DNA of 64,000 bases from Bacteroidales bacterium (GCA_017631875.1 JAGBSL010000025.1:16022-80021), one strand, 5' to 3'. Counted from the first letter of the stretch, positions 24,975-34,364 are shown. Numbers and translations are program-made. The notes: generated from the letters alone by a model not told the origin.

Positions 24975-27112
24975 AGACTGGCGCCTCGCTTCAAGGGGGC
25001 AAATACAAGATTGAAAAAGTTCTTGGCAAAGGCGGCTTTGGCATAACCTACCTTGCATATCAGCAAGGACTCAACCGCTATGTTGCAGTCAAGGAGTTCT
25101 TCATGAGCGACTATTGCAACCGTGAGGAATCCACCTATGCCGTCAGCATACCTTCTGTCGGCAGCAGAGAGATGGTTGAGAAATACAAGTCCAAATTCGT
25201 GAAGGAAGCCCAGACCATCGCAGAACTTGACAATCCGCATATCGTGCCGATATACGATGTGTTTGAAGAGAACGGTACCGCCTATTATGTGATGAAACAT
25301 ATCGGCGGCGGATCATTGAGCTCTCTTGTCAAGAAAGTTAAGGCTATGCCTGTGGATATTGCCCTCAAGTATGTGCGTCAGGTGGCAGAGGCTCTTGCAT
25401 ACTGCCACGAAAGGAATATAGCCCATCTGGATGTAAAGCCAGGCAACATCCTCATTCAGGATGGTGTGGCTGTTCTCATCGATTTCGGCATTTCCAAGCA
25501 CTATAATGAAGACGGCGACCAGACCAGCAGCACTCCTATCGGTATCAGCAAGGGCTACGCCCCGCTTGAACAATATAAGAAAGGTGGAGTCACCACATTT
25601 TCGCCAGTAACGGACATCTATTCGCTGGGAGCCGTGCTTTTCAGGCTTGTGACAGGTCAGACACCTCCGGATGCTGATGAGGTGAATGAGGAGGGACTTC
25701 CTGAGTTCCCTTCAGATATTCCGCAGTATGTTAAAGATGCGATAACGGCGGCGATGCAGCCAAAGAAAAAGGATCGTCCGCAGAGCGTTGATGATTTGCT
25801 TGCAATGTTGGTAGAGCCTACAGTTGAGGATGTTGATGAGGATGATTCTGAGGATACTGAACTTGAAGATGAAGAGTCAGAGGATACTGAGGTTACAGAT
25901 GATGTTGATCCGTCAGAAGTAAAGACAGTTGTCCCACGCAACAAAAAGCTGCTCTACGGAGTCGTTGGCGGCCTGCTTGCAGCAGTTGTTGCTGTGCTCT
26001 GCATCCTTTGGGGCATCTCAAGTTCAGCAAAACGTGAACTGGCAGAGTCGGACCAGACCCAATACCTGTCCCTGATTTCCTCAGCGGATAGCCTGTCCAA
26101 AGTAGAGTCCAGCCTCTCGGAAGCAATGGCATTGTACGACTCCGCAGCAGTCTTCGAGACTCAGTATGCCGGCACCCGCTTCTCAGACCTCTTCGACCAG
26201 AACGCCCTTTCATCCTCCTCAAGAGTTCAGTCACAGATCGACTCGATAGCCAAAGTCCGCCAGCAGGAGACGGAAGAAAAACTCCGTCAGGAACTTGCAG
26301 CTGCCGAGCAGGCCCGCTTGGAAAGGGAACAGGCGGAGAAGGAACGCCTCGAGAGAGAACGTTTGGAAAAGGAGCGGGCGGAGAAGGAACGCGAGGAGGC
26401 GGAAAGAAAGAGGCGTGAGACAGGCTACAGCAACGGTGTCCTGAAGGTGAACGGCATAGAGTATCCTATGGTATATGTCTCTGGCGGCTCATTCATGATG
26501 GGCTCTGACGATAGCGAAGCATTATCTGGTGAGAAACCTGTCCATAGCGTGACCCTGAGCAGCTACCGGATCGGCAAGTACGAGGTGACGCAGGAGCTGT
26601 GGGAAGCGGTGATGGGAAATAATCCAAGTAGTTTCAAAGGTGCTCGGAGACCAGTGGAGACTGTCTCATGGGATGACTGTCGGATCTTCATTCGCAAGCT
26701 GAACAGCCTGACAGGTCAGAACTTCAAACTTCCGACCGAGGCCCAGTGGGAGTTCGCCGCGCGAGGCGGCAACAGCAGCAATGGTTATAAATACTCAGGA
26801 AGCAATTATATTGACAGCGTCGCCTGGTATGATGGCAACAGCGGAAACAGCACTCATAACGTGGGAACGAAGTCTCCGAATGAGCTGGGCATATATGACA
26901 TGTCAGGTAATGTCTGGGAATGGTGCAGAGACTGGGATGGTGACTACAGCAGTTCCTCTCAGGTTGATCCTGAAGGACCTTCTTCTGGCTGGAACTGTGT
27001 GTACCGTGGGGGTAGTTGGGGCTACAGCGCCAGGCACTGCCGTGTTTCCTATCGTAACTCCGACTCTCCTGTCAACCGTCGCAGCTACCTCGGTTTGCGC
27101 CTTTGTCTTTAA
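24965..27112 (+). CDS. Receptor Ser/Thr kinase 1 with hypervariable FGE-sulfatase/C-type-lectin-fold domain
   Basis: 715 residues. Kinase ~13-290 (glycine loop GKGGFG, K43, H154LDVKPGN161, D173FG), acidic linker ~290-320, one membrane helix ~331-351 with positive residues before it (kinase inside), coiled coil ~430-485 rich in Glu/Arg/Lys, then an FGE-sulfatase (SUMF1) domain ~495-715 predicted in the periplasm. The last ~33 codons carry the NNC-codon variability described for the DGR-like region at 27017-27112. The kinase domain differs from those of the next three genes, but the membrane/linker segment (25940-26270) is nearly identical to that of kinases 3 and 4. The sensor domain probably binds a ligand rather than acting as a sulfatase-activating enzyme. 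Confidence 0.9.
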   Translation: MELKTGASLQGGKYKIEKVLGKGGFGITYLAYQQGLNRYVAVKEFFMSDYCNREESTYAVSIPSVGSREMVEKYKSKFVKEAQTIAELDNPHIVPIYDVFEENGTAYYVMKHIGGGSLSSLVKKVKAMPVDIALKYVRQVAEALAYCHERNIAHLDVKPGNILIQDGVAVLIDFGISKHYNEDGDQTSSTPIGISKGYAPLEQYKKGGVTTFSPVTDIYSLGAVLFRLVTGQTPPDADEVNEEGLPEFPSDIPQYVKDAITAAMQPKKKDRPQSVDDLLAMLVEPTVEDVDEDDSEDTELEDEESEDTEVTDDVDPSEVKTVVPRNKKLLYGVVGGLLAAVVAVLCILWGISSSAKRELAESDQTQYLSLISSADSLSKVESSLSEAMALYDSAAVFETQYAGTRFSDLFDQNALSSSSRVQSQIDSIAKVRQQETEEKLRQELAAAEQARLEREQAEKERLERERLEKERAEKEREEAERKRRETGYSNGVLKVNGIEYPMVYVSGGSFMMGSDDSEALSGEKPVHSVTLSSYRIGKYEVTQELWEAVMGNNPSSFKGARRPVETVSWDDCRIFIRKLNSLTGQNFKLPTEAQWEFAARGGNSSNGYKYSGSNYIDSVAWYDGNSGNSTHNVGTKSPNELGIYDMSGNVWEWCRDWDGDYSSSSQVDPEGPSSGWNCVYRGGSWGYSARHCRVSYRNSDSPVNRRSYLGLRLCL
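27017..27112 (+). other. DGR-like variable region, copy 1
   Basis: Codons after RGGSW read with A-to-N type variability: GGC TAC AGC ... CAC ... AAC TCC GAC ... GTC AAC ... CGC AGC TAC, each explained by an AAC (or GAC) template. Aligned to 34008-34103, 15 bases differ, all at codon positions 1 and 2. The final 21 bases up to the stop are invariant, like an initiation-of-mutagenic-homing site. Confidence 0.8.
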
Positions 27113-27159
27113 TTCTTCCTTCAATTCAAACCAGCCTGCTTCGCAAAAACACATAAAAC

Positions 27160-29778
27160 ATGCAACTGACTAACGGAACCCTCCTTCAGGGAGGTAAATA
27201 CAAGATAGAGAGCGTGCTCGGACAGGGTGCGTATGGAATCACATACCTTGCTACGGCTACCATGAAAGGTGCTTTAGGGAACATCGCAGTCAAGGTTGCG
27301 ATCAAGGAGTTCTTCTCGAAGGAGCTGAACACCCGCAAGGTCGATGGCAATGTGAGCGAGGTGTCTTCTGACAGCCTCGCCGGAAAGTATTCCAACATGT
27401 TTCTTCGTGAGGCCAGGAACCTTTCTCATCTCAAGCACGAAGGCATCGTGAACGTCCTCGAAGCCTTCTCTGAGAACAACACTCATTACTATGTGATGGA
27501 ATATGTGGACGGTGGAAGCCTCGACGCATATATCCGTTCAAAAGGACGTCTTTCCGAACGTGAGACCCTTTCCTTAGCTCGTCAGATAGGCTCGGCATTA
27601 TCATTTATGCACGAGAATAAGATGCTCCACCTTGACCTGAAGCCGAAGAACATCATGCTCCGTGCAGATGGTACCTTGTGCCTTATAGACTTCGGCCTGT
27701 CAAAACAGTATGAAGCCGACGGCGAGCCGGAGTCCAGCACGACAATCGGACTGGGCACTCCCGGCTATGCTCCTCTGGAGCAAGGCGACAGCGATGACCG
27801 CAAGACCTTCGCCCCGACCCTTGACATCTACGCTTTCGGCGCCACCCTCTTCAAGATGCTGACCGGCAAGACCCCTCCAAGATCCAGCGATATCTTCAAT
27901 GAAGGCTTTCCTGAGGATGAACTCCTGTCTCTTGGCATCTCCGAAGCGACGCTTGCCGCGATAAAGCAGGCCATGAGTCCACGCATGATGGATCGTCCGC
28001 AAAGCGTAGAGGCCCTTCTGACCCTGCTCGACATATCCGTGGGCGATGTTGTTGATGAAGATACTCCAGGTGAAGATTCTGAAGACACGGAACATGAAAG
28101 CGATGTTACTCCATATGAGAAAGAACCTGCCGGCCATTCAGACGGTGGTTCGGAAGAGCATTCTTCTGGAAACAATAACTCAAAAATAACAACAGTTGCT
28201 AAAAATATTTTCAGATTATTTAGGACGAAGAAATTCATGTATGTCCTGGCGTCCTGTGTGTCCCTTGCTGTGGCCATTGCTCTTTTTGCGCCGTTTAAGC
28301 CAGCGCCTGATGGATATTGTGAAGCAACTTATAGCGATGGAGTCCTTAAAGTCAACGGAATAGAATACCCGATGGTCTATGTGGAGGAAGGCTCTTTTAT
28401 GAGAAATGTTAAATTGCCGGGAGACTCACTTTCAAGAGAACAACAGGTTACTCTTAGTAGTTACTACATAGGAAAATATGAGGTTACCCAAGATCTCTGG
28501 GAGGCGGTGATGGGAAATAATCCAAGTTGGTTCAAAGGTTCGCGCAAGCCTGTAGAGCACGTCTCATGGTATGATTGCCAGGAATTTATTCAAAAGCTAA
28601 GTAGTTTTACTGGACAACATTTCACACTCCCAACCCAAACGCAGTGGGAGTTTGCAGCGCGTGGTGGTAATAATAGCAAAGGATACAAGTATTCCGGAAG
28701 TGACAATATTGACGAGGTTGCGTGGTATAGTGGTAATAGTCGTTTTTGGTGGTGGCCTAGATTCATGGATTACTTTACAGATTTCAGACTTCATGATGTC
28801 GGAGACAAGCTGCCAAATGAGTTGGGTATTTATGATATGAGCGGTAATGTTTATGAATGGTGCTTTGACGGTTACGCGTACTATCCTATAGATCCCGAGA
28901 CTGACCCGTGGTATATGGGTGGTTATGGGGTAATTTGTGGTGGTTGTTCAGTGGTGGATCCATCGGATTGCCTAACATCAGCTAAGGATAATCAACCAAG
29001 GGATGAACGTTGGAAGCTTTGGCAGTCTCAGGATAACGGAATTTCCGGTTTCGGTCTTCGTCTTTGTCTGCCTTTAAATCTGCCGGATTGCGAAGCGAGT
29101 TACAGCAACGGTATCTTGAAGGTCAACGGAATAGAATATCCGATGGTGTATGTGTCCGGCGGGTCATTCATGATGGGCTCTGACGATAGCGAAGCATTAT
29201 TTGATGAGAAACCTGTCCATAGAGTGACACTGAGTAGCTACCGTATCGGTAAATATGAGGTGACCCAGGATCTTTGGGAAGCGGTGATGGGAAGCAATCC
29301 AAGTTGCTTCAAAGGCTCGCGCAAACCTGTAGAGCGTGTCTCATGGTACGACTGTCTGACTTTCATCCGCAAACTGAACAGCTTAACTGGCCAAAACTTC
29401 AAGTTGCCGACCGAGGCTCAGTGGGAGTTTGCCGCAAGAGGCGGCAACAGCAGCAATGGATATAAGTATTCGGGCAGCAATTATATAGACAATGTGGGGT
29501 GGTATGGTGACAATAGTGGTAACACAACTCACAATGTAGGCACCAAGTCTCCGAACGAGTTGGGAATATACGATATGTCAGGCAATGTGTGGGAATGGTG
29601 CTGTGATTGGTATGGTGGCTACAGCAGTTCTTCTCAGACTAATCCCGAAGGACTATCTTTAGGCTATAGACGTATATGCCGTGGTGGGTCTTGGCTTTCC
29701 TGTCATCAAGTTTATAATCGTTATCATCTTCCTCCTGACCAATGGGGCAGAGTTTATGGTTTGCGCCTTTGTCTTTAG
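27160..29778 (+). CDS. Receptor Ser/Thr kinase 2 with two FGE-sulfatase/C-type-lectin-fold domains
   Basis: 872 residues. Kinase ~13-290 (GQGAYG, H157LDLKPKN, D177FG), acidic linker, one membrane helix ~359-378 (VLASCVSLAVAIALFA), then two tandem FGE-sulfatase domains, ~385-630 and ~640-872. It has no coiled coil. The first sensor domain is degenerate: the RGGSW core reads CGGCS and the end is unlike the others, although the closing GLRLCL is kept. The second ends RGGSW...YGLRLCL but lacks NNC-codon variability, so neither looks recently diversified. The kinase module is nearly identical to those of kinases 3 and 4. The 47-base spacer before it recurs almost unchanged before kinase 3. Confidence 0.9.
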   Translation: MQLTNGTLLQGGKYKIESVLGQGAYGITYLATATMKGALGNIAVKVAIKEFFSKELNTRKVDGNVSEVSSDSLAGKYSNMFLREARNLSHLKHEGIVNVLEAFSENNTHYYVMEYVDGGSLDAYIRSKGRLSERETLSLARQIGSALSFMHENKMLHLDLKPKNIMLRADGTLCLIDFGLSKQYEADGEPESSTTIGLGTPGYAPLEQGDSDDRKTFAPTLDIYAFGATLFKMLTGKTPPRSSDIFNEGFPEDELLSLGISEATLAAIKQAMSPRMMDRPQSVEALLTLLDISVGDVVDEDTPGEDSEDTEHESDVTPYEKEPAGHSDGGSEEHSSGNNNSKITTVAKNIFRLFRTKKFMYVLASCVSLAVAIALFAPFKPAPDGYCEATYSDGVLKVNGIEYPMVYVEEGSFMRNVKLPGDSLSREQQVTLSSYYIGKYEVTQDLWEAVMGNNPSWFKGSRKPVEHVSWYDCQEFIQKLSSFTGQHFTLPTQTQWEFAARGGNNSKGYKYSGSDNIDEVAWYSGNSRFWWWPRFMDYFTDFRLHDVGDKLPNELGIYDMSGNVYEWCFDGYAYYPIDPETDPWYMGGYGVICGGCSVVDPSDCLTSAKDNQPRDERWKLWQSQDNGISGFGLRLCLPLNLPDCEASYSNGILKVNGIEYPMVYVSGGSFMMGSDDSEALFDEKPVHRVTLSSYRIGKYEVTQDLWEAVMGSNPSCFKGSRKPVERVSWYDCLTFIRKLNSLTGQNFKLPTEAQWEFAARGGNSSNGYKYSGSNYIDNVGWYGDNSGNTTHNVGTKSPNELGIYDMSGNVWEWCCDWYGGYSSSSQTNPEGLSLGYRRICRGGSWLSCHQVYNRYHLPPDQWGRVYGLRLCL

Positions 29779-29824
29779 TTCTTCCTTCAATTCAAACCAG
29801 CCTGCTTCGCAAAACACATAAAAC

Positions 29825-31942
29825 ATGCAACTGACTAACGGAACCCTCCTTCAGGGAGGTAAATACAGAATAGAGAGCGTGCTCGGACAGGGAGCATACG
29901 GAATCACATACCTTGCGACAACCAAGGTGAAAGGTCCTTTGGGAAACATCGCTGTCAAGGTAGCCATCAAGGAGTTCTTCTCGAAGGAGCTGAACACCCG
30001 CAAGGTGGATGGCAACGTAAGCGAGGTGTCTTCTGACAGCCTTGCCGGAAAGTACTCCAACATGTTCCTTCGCGAGGCCCGGAATCTTTCGCATCTAAAG
30101 CATGATGGCATCGTGAATGTTCTCGAAGCCTTCTCGGAGAATAATACCCATTATTATGTGATGGAATATATGGACGGTGGAAGCCTTGATGCATATATCC
30201 GTTCAAAAGGACGTCTTTCCGAACGTGAGACCCTTTCCTTGGCTCGTCAGATAGGCTCGGCCTTAGCCTTCATGCATGAGAATAAGATGCTCCATCTTGA
30301 TTTGAAGCCGAAGAACATCATGCTCCGTGCAGATGGTACCTTGTGCCTTATAGACTTCGGCCTGTCAAAACAGTATGAGGCCGACGGCGAGCCGGAGTCC
30401 AGCACGACAATCGGCCTCGGCACTCCCGGCTATGCTCCAATCGAGCAGGGGAGCAGCGATGACCGCAAGACCTTCGCTCCGACCCTTGACATCTACGCCT
30501 TCGGCGCCACCCTGTTCAAGATGCTGACCGGCAAGACCCCTCCAAGATCCAGCGATATCTTCAATGAAGGTTTCCCGGAAGACGAACTCCTGTCACTTGA
30601 GATCTCAGAAGAAACCATCTCAGCAATCCGCCATGCGATGAGCCCGCGTAAGGGCGACCGTCCTCAAAAAATAGATGAGTTCCTGAAAGAACTCGTCGAA
30701 GATAGGGATGATATTGATGTAGACTACTGGGATGTTAAAGAATCCGATGACGATAGTTCGGAAGATACTGAGTTGACCGACGATGCAACTCCATTAGAAG
30801 AAGATCCTTCAGAAGAAAAGTCGAATGAAGTTCCCGATTCCGAACCAGGCAAGACTCCGGCAAAGTCTCTCAATAAGAGACTGCTTTACGGAGTCGTTGG
30901 CGGCCTGCTTGCAGCAGTTGTTGCCGTGCTCTGCATCCTTTGGGGCATCTCAAGTTCAGCAAAACGCGAACTGGCAGAGTCTGACCAGACCCAATACCTG
31001 TCCCTGATTTCCTCAGCGGACAGCCTGTCCAAAGTAGATTCCAGCCTCTCGGAAGCAATGGTATTGTACGACTCCGCAGCAGTCTACGAGACTCAGTATG
31101 CCGGCACCTGCTTCTCAGACCTCTTTGACCAGAACGCCCTTTCATCCTCATCAAGAGTTCAGTCACAGATCGACTCGATCGCCCAGGTCCGTCAGCAGGC
31201 ATAGAAGGAACGCCTTGAACGAGAACGAAAGGAACGTGAAGAGGCGGAAAGGAAGAGGCGTGAGACCGGCTACAGCAACGGCATCTTGAAGGTAAACGGC
31301 ATAGAATATCCGATGGTCTATGTCTCGGGCGGCTCTTTCATGATGGGGTCAGATGACAGTGATGCGTCTCCTGATGTGCGGCCAGCCCACCGAGTGACTT
31401 TAGACGGTTTTCGTATAGGTCGATATGAAGTTACTCAGGAGCTGTGGGAGGCGGTGATGGGAAACAATCCAAGCTATTTCAAAGGTTCCAGAAGACCTGT
31501 TGAGAACGTCTCATGGGATGACTGTCAGACCTTCATCCGCAGGCTGAACAGCCTGACCGGTCATAACTTTAAGCTTCCGACCGAAGCCCAGTGGGAGTTT
31601 GCCGCACGAGGCGGCAATAGCAGCAATGGCTACAAATATTCCGGAAGCAATTATATTGACAATGTCGCATGGTATGAAGGCAACAGCGGAGGTCGCACTC
31701 ATAATGTGGGGACGAAGTCGCCAAATGAACTTGGTATATATGATATGAGCGGAAATGTTTTTGAATACTGCGATGGAGAGTATGAATTCTATGATCGGCA
31801 TAGTAAAATAGCTGGTGACTTTACTCGTGTTGCTAGAGGAGGTGGTTGGTTTTTTGATAGAACGTGGCAAGCTGTTTTTTTCAGAGATCCCGTATCAAGT
31901 CAGCGAAAATCTAATAATTATGGCTTTCGCCTGTGTCTATAA
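29825..31942 (+). pseudogene. Receptor Ser/Thr kinase 3, split by an in-frame amber codon
   Basis: Kinase, acidic linker, membrane helix and linker run to residue 459, where TAG (31202-31204) interrupts the coiled coil. The same frame then continues without further stops through the rest of the coiled coil and a full FGE-sulfatase domain to 31942. Kinases 1 and 4 have GAG- or GAA-type codons here, so one G-to-T change would explain it. The truncated product would be a membrane kinase lacking its sensor; a TTG at 31286 could start the sensor half separately, but no signal peptide would export it. The sensor end (GGGWFFDRTW...YGFRLCL) lacks NNC variability. Confidence 0.8.
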
Positions 31943-31973
31943 ACAGATTCTCAATTAGAAGAATATATTAACA

Positions 31974-34103
31974 ATGCAACTGACTAACGGAACCCTCCTT
32001 CAGGGAGGTAAATACAGGATAGAGAGCGTGCTCGGACAGGGAGCGTATGGAATCACATACCTTGCGACAACCAAGGTCAAGGGAGAACTTGGATATGTTC
32101 CTGTCAAGATGACCATCAAAGAGTTCTTCTCGAAAGAGTTGAATACCCGCAAGTCTGACGGTTACGTAAGCGAAGTCTCTTCTGACAGTCTTGCCGGAAA
32201 GTACTCCAACATGTTCCTCCGTGAGGCCCGGAACCTTTCTCATCTAAAGCATGATGGCATCGTGAACGTTCTCGAAGCCTTCTCTGAGAACAACACTCAT
32301 TACTATGTGATGGAGTATGTAGACGGTGGAAGCCTCGACGCATATATTCGTTCCAAAGGACGTCTTTCCGAACGTGAGACCCTTTCCTTGGCTCGTCAGA
32401 TAGGCTCGGCCTTAGCCTTCATGCATGAGAATAAGATGCTCCATCTTGATTTGAAGCCGAAGAACATCATGCTCCGTGTAGATGGCACCTTGTGCCTTAT
32501 AGACTTCGGCCTGTCAAAGCAGTATGAAGCTGACGGCGAGCCGGAGTCCAGCACGACAATCGGCCTCGGCACTCCCGGCTATGCTCCTCTGGAGCAAGGC
32601 GACAGCGATGACCGCAAGACCTTCGCCCCGACCCTTGACATCTACGCCTTCGGCGCCACCCTGTTCAAGATGCTGACTGGCAAGACCCCTCCAAGATCCA
32701 GCGATATCTTCAATGAAGGCTTCCCGGAAGAGGCGCTCCTGTCTCTTGAGATCTCAGCAGAAACTATCTCCGCAATCCGCCATGCGATGAGCCCGCGCAA
32801 AGGCGACCGCCCTCAGACTGTTGAAGAGTTTCTGAAAGAACTCGTCGAAGATAGGGATGATATTGATGTAGACAGCTGGGATGTTAAAGAATCCGATGAC
32901 GATAGTTCGGAAGATACTGAGCTGACCGACGATGCCACTCCGTTAGAAGAAGATCCTTCAGAAGAAAAGTCGAATGAAGCTCCCGATTCTGAACCAGGCA
33001 AGACTCCGGCAAAGTCTCTCAATAAGAGACTGCTCTACGGAGTCGTTGGCGGCCTGCTTGCAGCAGTTGTTGCCGTGCTCTGCATCCTTTGGGGAATTGA
33101 TAATTCGGAAAAGAGAAAAGCGGCAGAGTCGGACCAGGCCCAATACCTGTCCCTGATTACCTCAGCGGACAGCCTGTCCAAAGTAGAGTCCAGCCTTCCG
33201 GAAGCAATGGCATTGTACGACTCCGCAGCAGTCTTCGAGACTCAGTATGCCGGCACCCGCTTCTCAGACCTCTTCGGCCAGAATGCCCTTTCATCCTCAT
33301 CAAGAGTTCAGTCTCAGATAGATTCGATAGCCAAAGTCCGCCAGCAGGAAGCCGAAGAGAAACATCGTCGAGAGCTTGCCGAAGCGGAAAGGAAGAGACG
33401 TGAGACCGGCTACAGCAACGGCATCTTGAAGGTAAACAGCATAGAATATCCGATGGTCTATGTCTCGGGCGGCTCTTTCATGATGGGCTCTGACGATATC
33501 GAAGCATACTCTGATCAGAAACCTGTCCATAGAGTGACACTGAGTAGCTACCGTATCGGTAAATACGAGGTGACTCAGGAACTGTGGGAAGCTGTCATGG
33601 GAAGCAATCCAAGTTGTTTCAAAGGTTCCAGAAGACCTGTTGAGAACGTCTCATGGGATGACTGTCAGACATTCATCCGCAAGCTGAACAGCTTGACAGG
33701 TCAGACCTTCAAACTTCCGACCGAAGCCCAGTGGGAGTTTGCCGCAAGAGGCGGGAACAGCAGCAAAGGTTATAAATATTCAGGAAGCAATTATATTGAT
33801 AATGTGGGGTGGTATTATGACAATAGTGGAAGCACATCTCACAATGTAGGTACCAAGTCTCCGAACGAGTTGGGAATATACGACATGTCAGGCAACGTCA
33901 GGGAATGGTGCCGTGATTGGTATGGGTATGGTACCTACAGCAGTTCCTCTCAGGTTGATCCTGAAGGACCTTCTGCTGGCTCCGAACGTGTGTACCGTGG
34001 GGGTAGTTGGCGCTTCAACGCCAGGGACTGCCCTGTTTCCTATCGTAGCAGCAACTCTCCTGACTTCCGTTACAGCAACCTCGGTTTGCGCCTTTGTCTT
34101 TAG
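31974..34103 (+). CDS. Receptor Ser/Thr kinase 4 with hypervariable FGE-sulfatase/C-type-lectin-fold domain
   Basis: 709 residues, intact counterpart of kinase 3. Kinase ~13-290 (HLDLKPKN, DFG), acidic linker, one membrane helix (~355-378, LLYGVVGGLLAAVVAVLCILWG), helical linker, short coiled coil, FGE-sulfatase domain ~480-709. The kinase differs from kinase 2 around residues 35-65 (ELGYVPVKMTIKE), a local swap. The end reads RGGSWRFNARDC...LGLRLCL and forms the second DGR-like variable region. A run of four hairpins lies downstream of the stop. Confidence 0.9.
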   Translation: MQLTNGTLLQGGKYRIESVLGQGAYGITYLATTKVKGELGYVPVKMTIKEFFSKELNTRKSDGYVSEVSSDSLAGKYSNMFLREARNLSHLKHDGIVNVLEAFSENNTHYYVMEYVDGGSLDAYIRSKGRLSERETLSLARQIGSALAFMHENKMLHLDLKPKNIMLRVDGTLCLIDFGLSKQYEADGEPESSTTIGLGTPGYAPLEQGDSDDRKTFAPTLDIYAFGATLFKMLTGKTPPRSSDIFNEGFPEEALLSLEISAETISAIRHAMSPRKGDRPQTVEEFLKELVEDRDDIDVDSWDVKESDDDSSEDTELTDDATPLEEDPSEEKSNEAPDSEPGKTPAKSLNKRLLYGVVGGLLAAVVAVLCILWGIDNSEKRKAAESDQAQYLSLITSADSLSKVESSLPEAMALYDSAAVFETQYAGTRFSDLFGQNALSSSSRVQSQIDSIAKVRQQEAEEKHRRELAEAERKRRETGYSNGILKVNSIEYPMVYVSGGSFMMGSDDIEAYSDQKPVHRVTLSSYRIGKYEVTQELWEAVMGSNPSCFKGSRRPVENVSWDDCQTFIRKLNSLTGQTFKLPTEAQWEFAARGGNSSKGYKYSGSNYIDNVGWYYDNSGSTSHNVGTKSPNELGIYDMSGNVREWCRDWYGYGTYSSSSQVDPEGPSAGSERVYRGGSWRFNARDCPVSYRSSNSPDFRYSNLGLRLCL
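34008..34103 (+). other. DGR-like variable region, copy 2
   Basis: Codons after RGGSW read CGC TTC AAC ... GAC ... AGC AGC AAC ... GAC TTC ... TAC AGC AAC. All but one of the differences from copy 1 fall in NNC codons; the exception, CCT versus CGT, fits a CAT template. Flanks on both sides are identical to copy 1. Confidence 0.8.
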
Positions 34104-34137
34104 CTCAGCTTTTGTGAAACAAGTTCATGAAGGAAGA

Positions 34138-34235
34138 ACAGGGGATAATCCCTGTCCACATAAATGTGGCGAATCAGGCAGATGTTCTGCCATGTAAGGA
34201 ATCTTTAGTATGCATTGTCTGAACGAGATTCCTTA
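34138..34235 (+). other. Cluster of four short hairpins after kinase 4
   Basis: Stems ACAGGG/CCCTGT (34138-34155), CCACAT/ATGTGG (34156-34169), GGCAGA/TCTGCC (34177-34191) and TAAGGAATCT/AGATTCCTTA (34195-34235) follow one another. The last may terminate the kinase operon. Together they could form a structured RNA or a DNA feature used by retrohoming. Confidence 0.5.
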
Positions 34236-34270
34236 TTGTCAATTAATATTTCATACAGTAACCCCGACCT

Positions 34271-34325
34271 TTCGTGTAATGGAAGTCAGAATGTTTGGAG
34301 AGGGCAAAATGATGTTATACCTTTG
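34271..34325 (+). promoter_or_regulatory. Promoter with upstream TTCGTGTAAT element (copy B)
   Basis: TTCGTGTAAT (34271-34280), TTTGG -33 (34294-34298) and TACCTTTG -7 (34318-34325), the same geometry as copy A at 22625. It should drive the acidic membrane protein gene at 34365. Confidence 0.6.
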
Positions 34326-34364
34326 AACTGTCAACGAAATATTAACAACTAAAAAATTAAAGTC

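Noticed and set aside
24965..27112. FGE-sulfatase domains as genuine sulfatase-activating enzymes
   Set aside because: They lie outside the membrane at the end of receptor kinases, no sulfatase is nearby, and the pattern of change marks a ligand-binding C-type-lectin-like fold.
27113..29860. Repeated kinase 5' segments as a CRISPR-like or satellite array
   Set aside because: The repeats are whole kinase modules and spacers of a tandem gene family, not short regularly spaced repeats.
31286..31942. Sensor half of kinase 3 as an independent gene
   Set aside because: It starts only at a TTG inside the conserved domain, has no export signal, and is in frame with the upstream kinase; it is better described as the 3' part of a split gene.
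27017..34103. A DGR reverse transcriptase or template repeat near the variable genes
   Set aside because: No frame in the window has RT motifs; the YADD in the ROK kinase is coincidental, and no third, adenine-rich copy of the variable segment was found. The retroelement core must be elsewhere if it exists.
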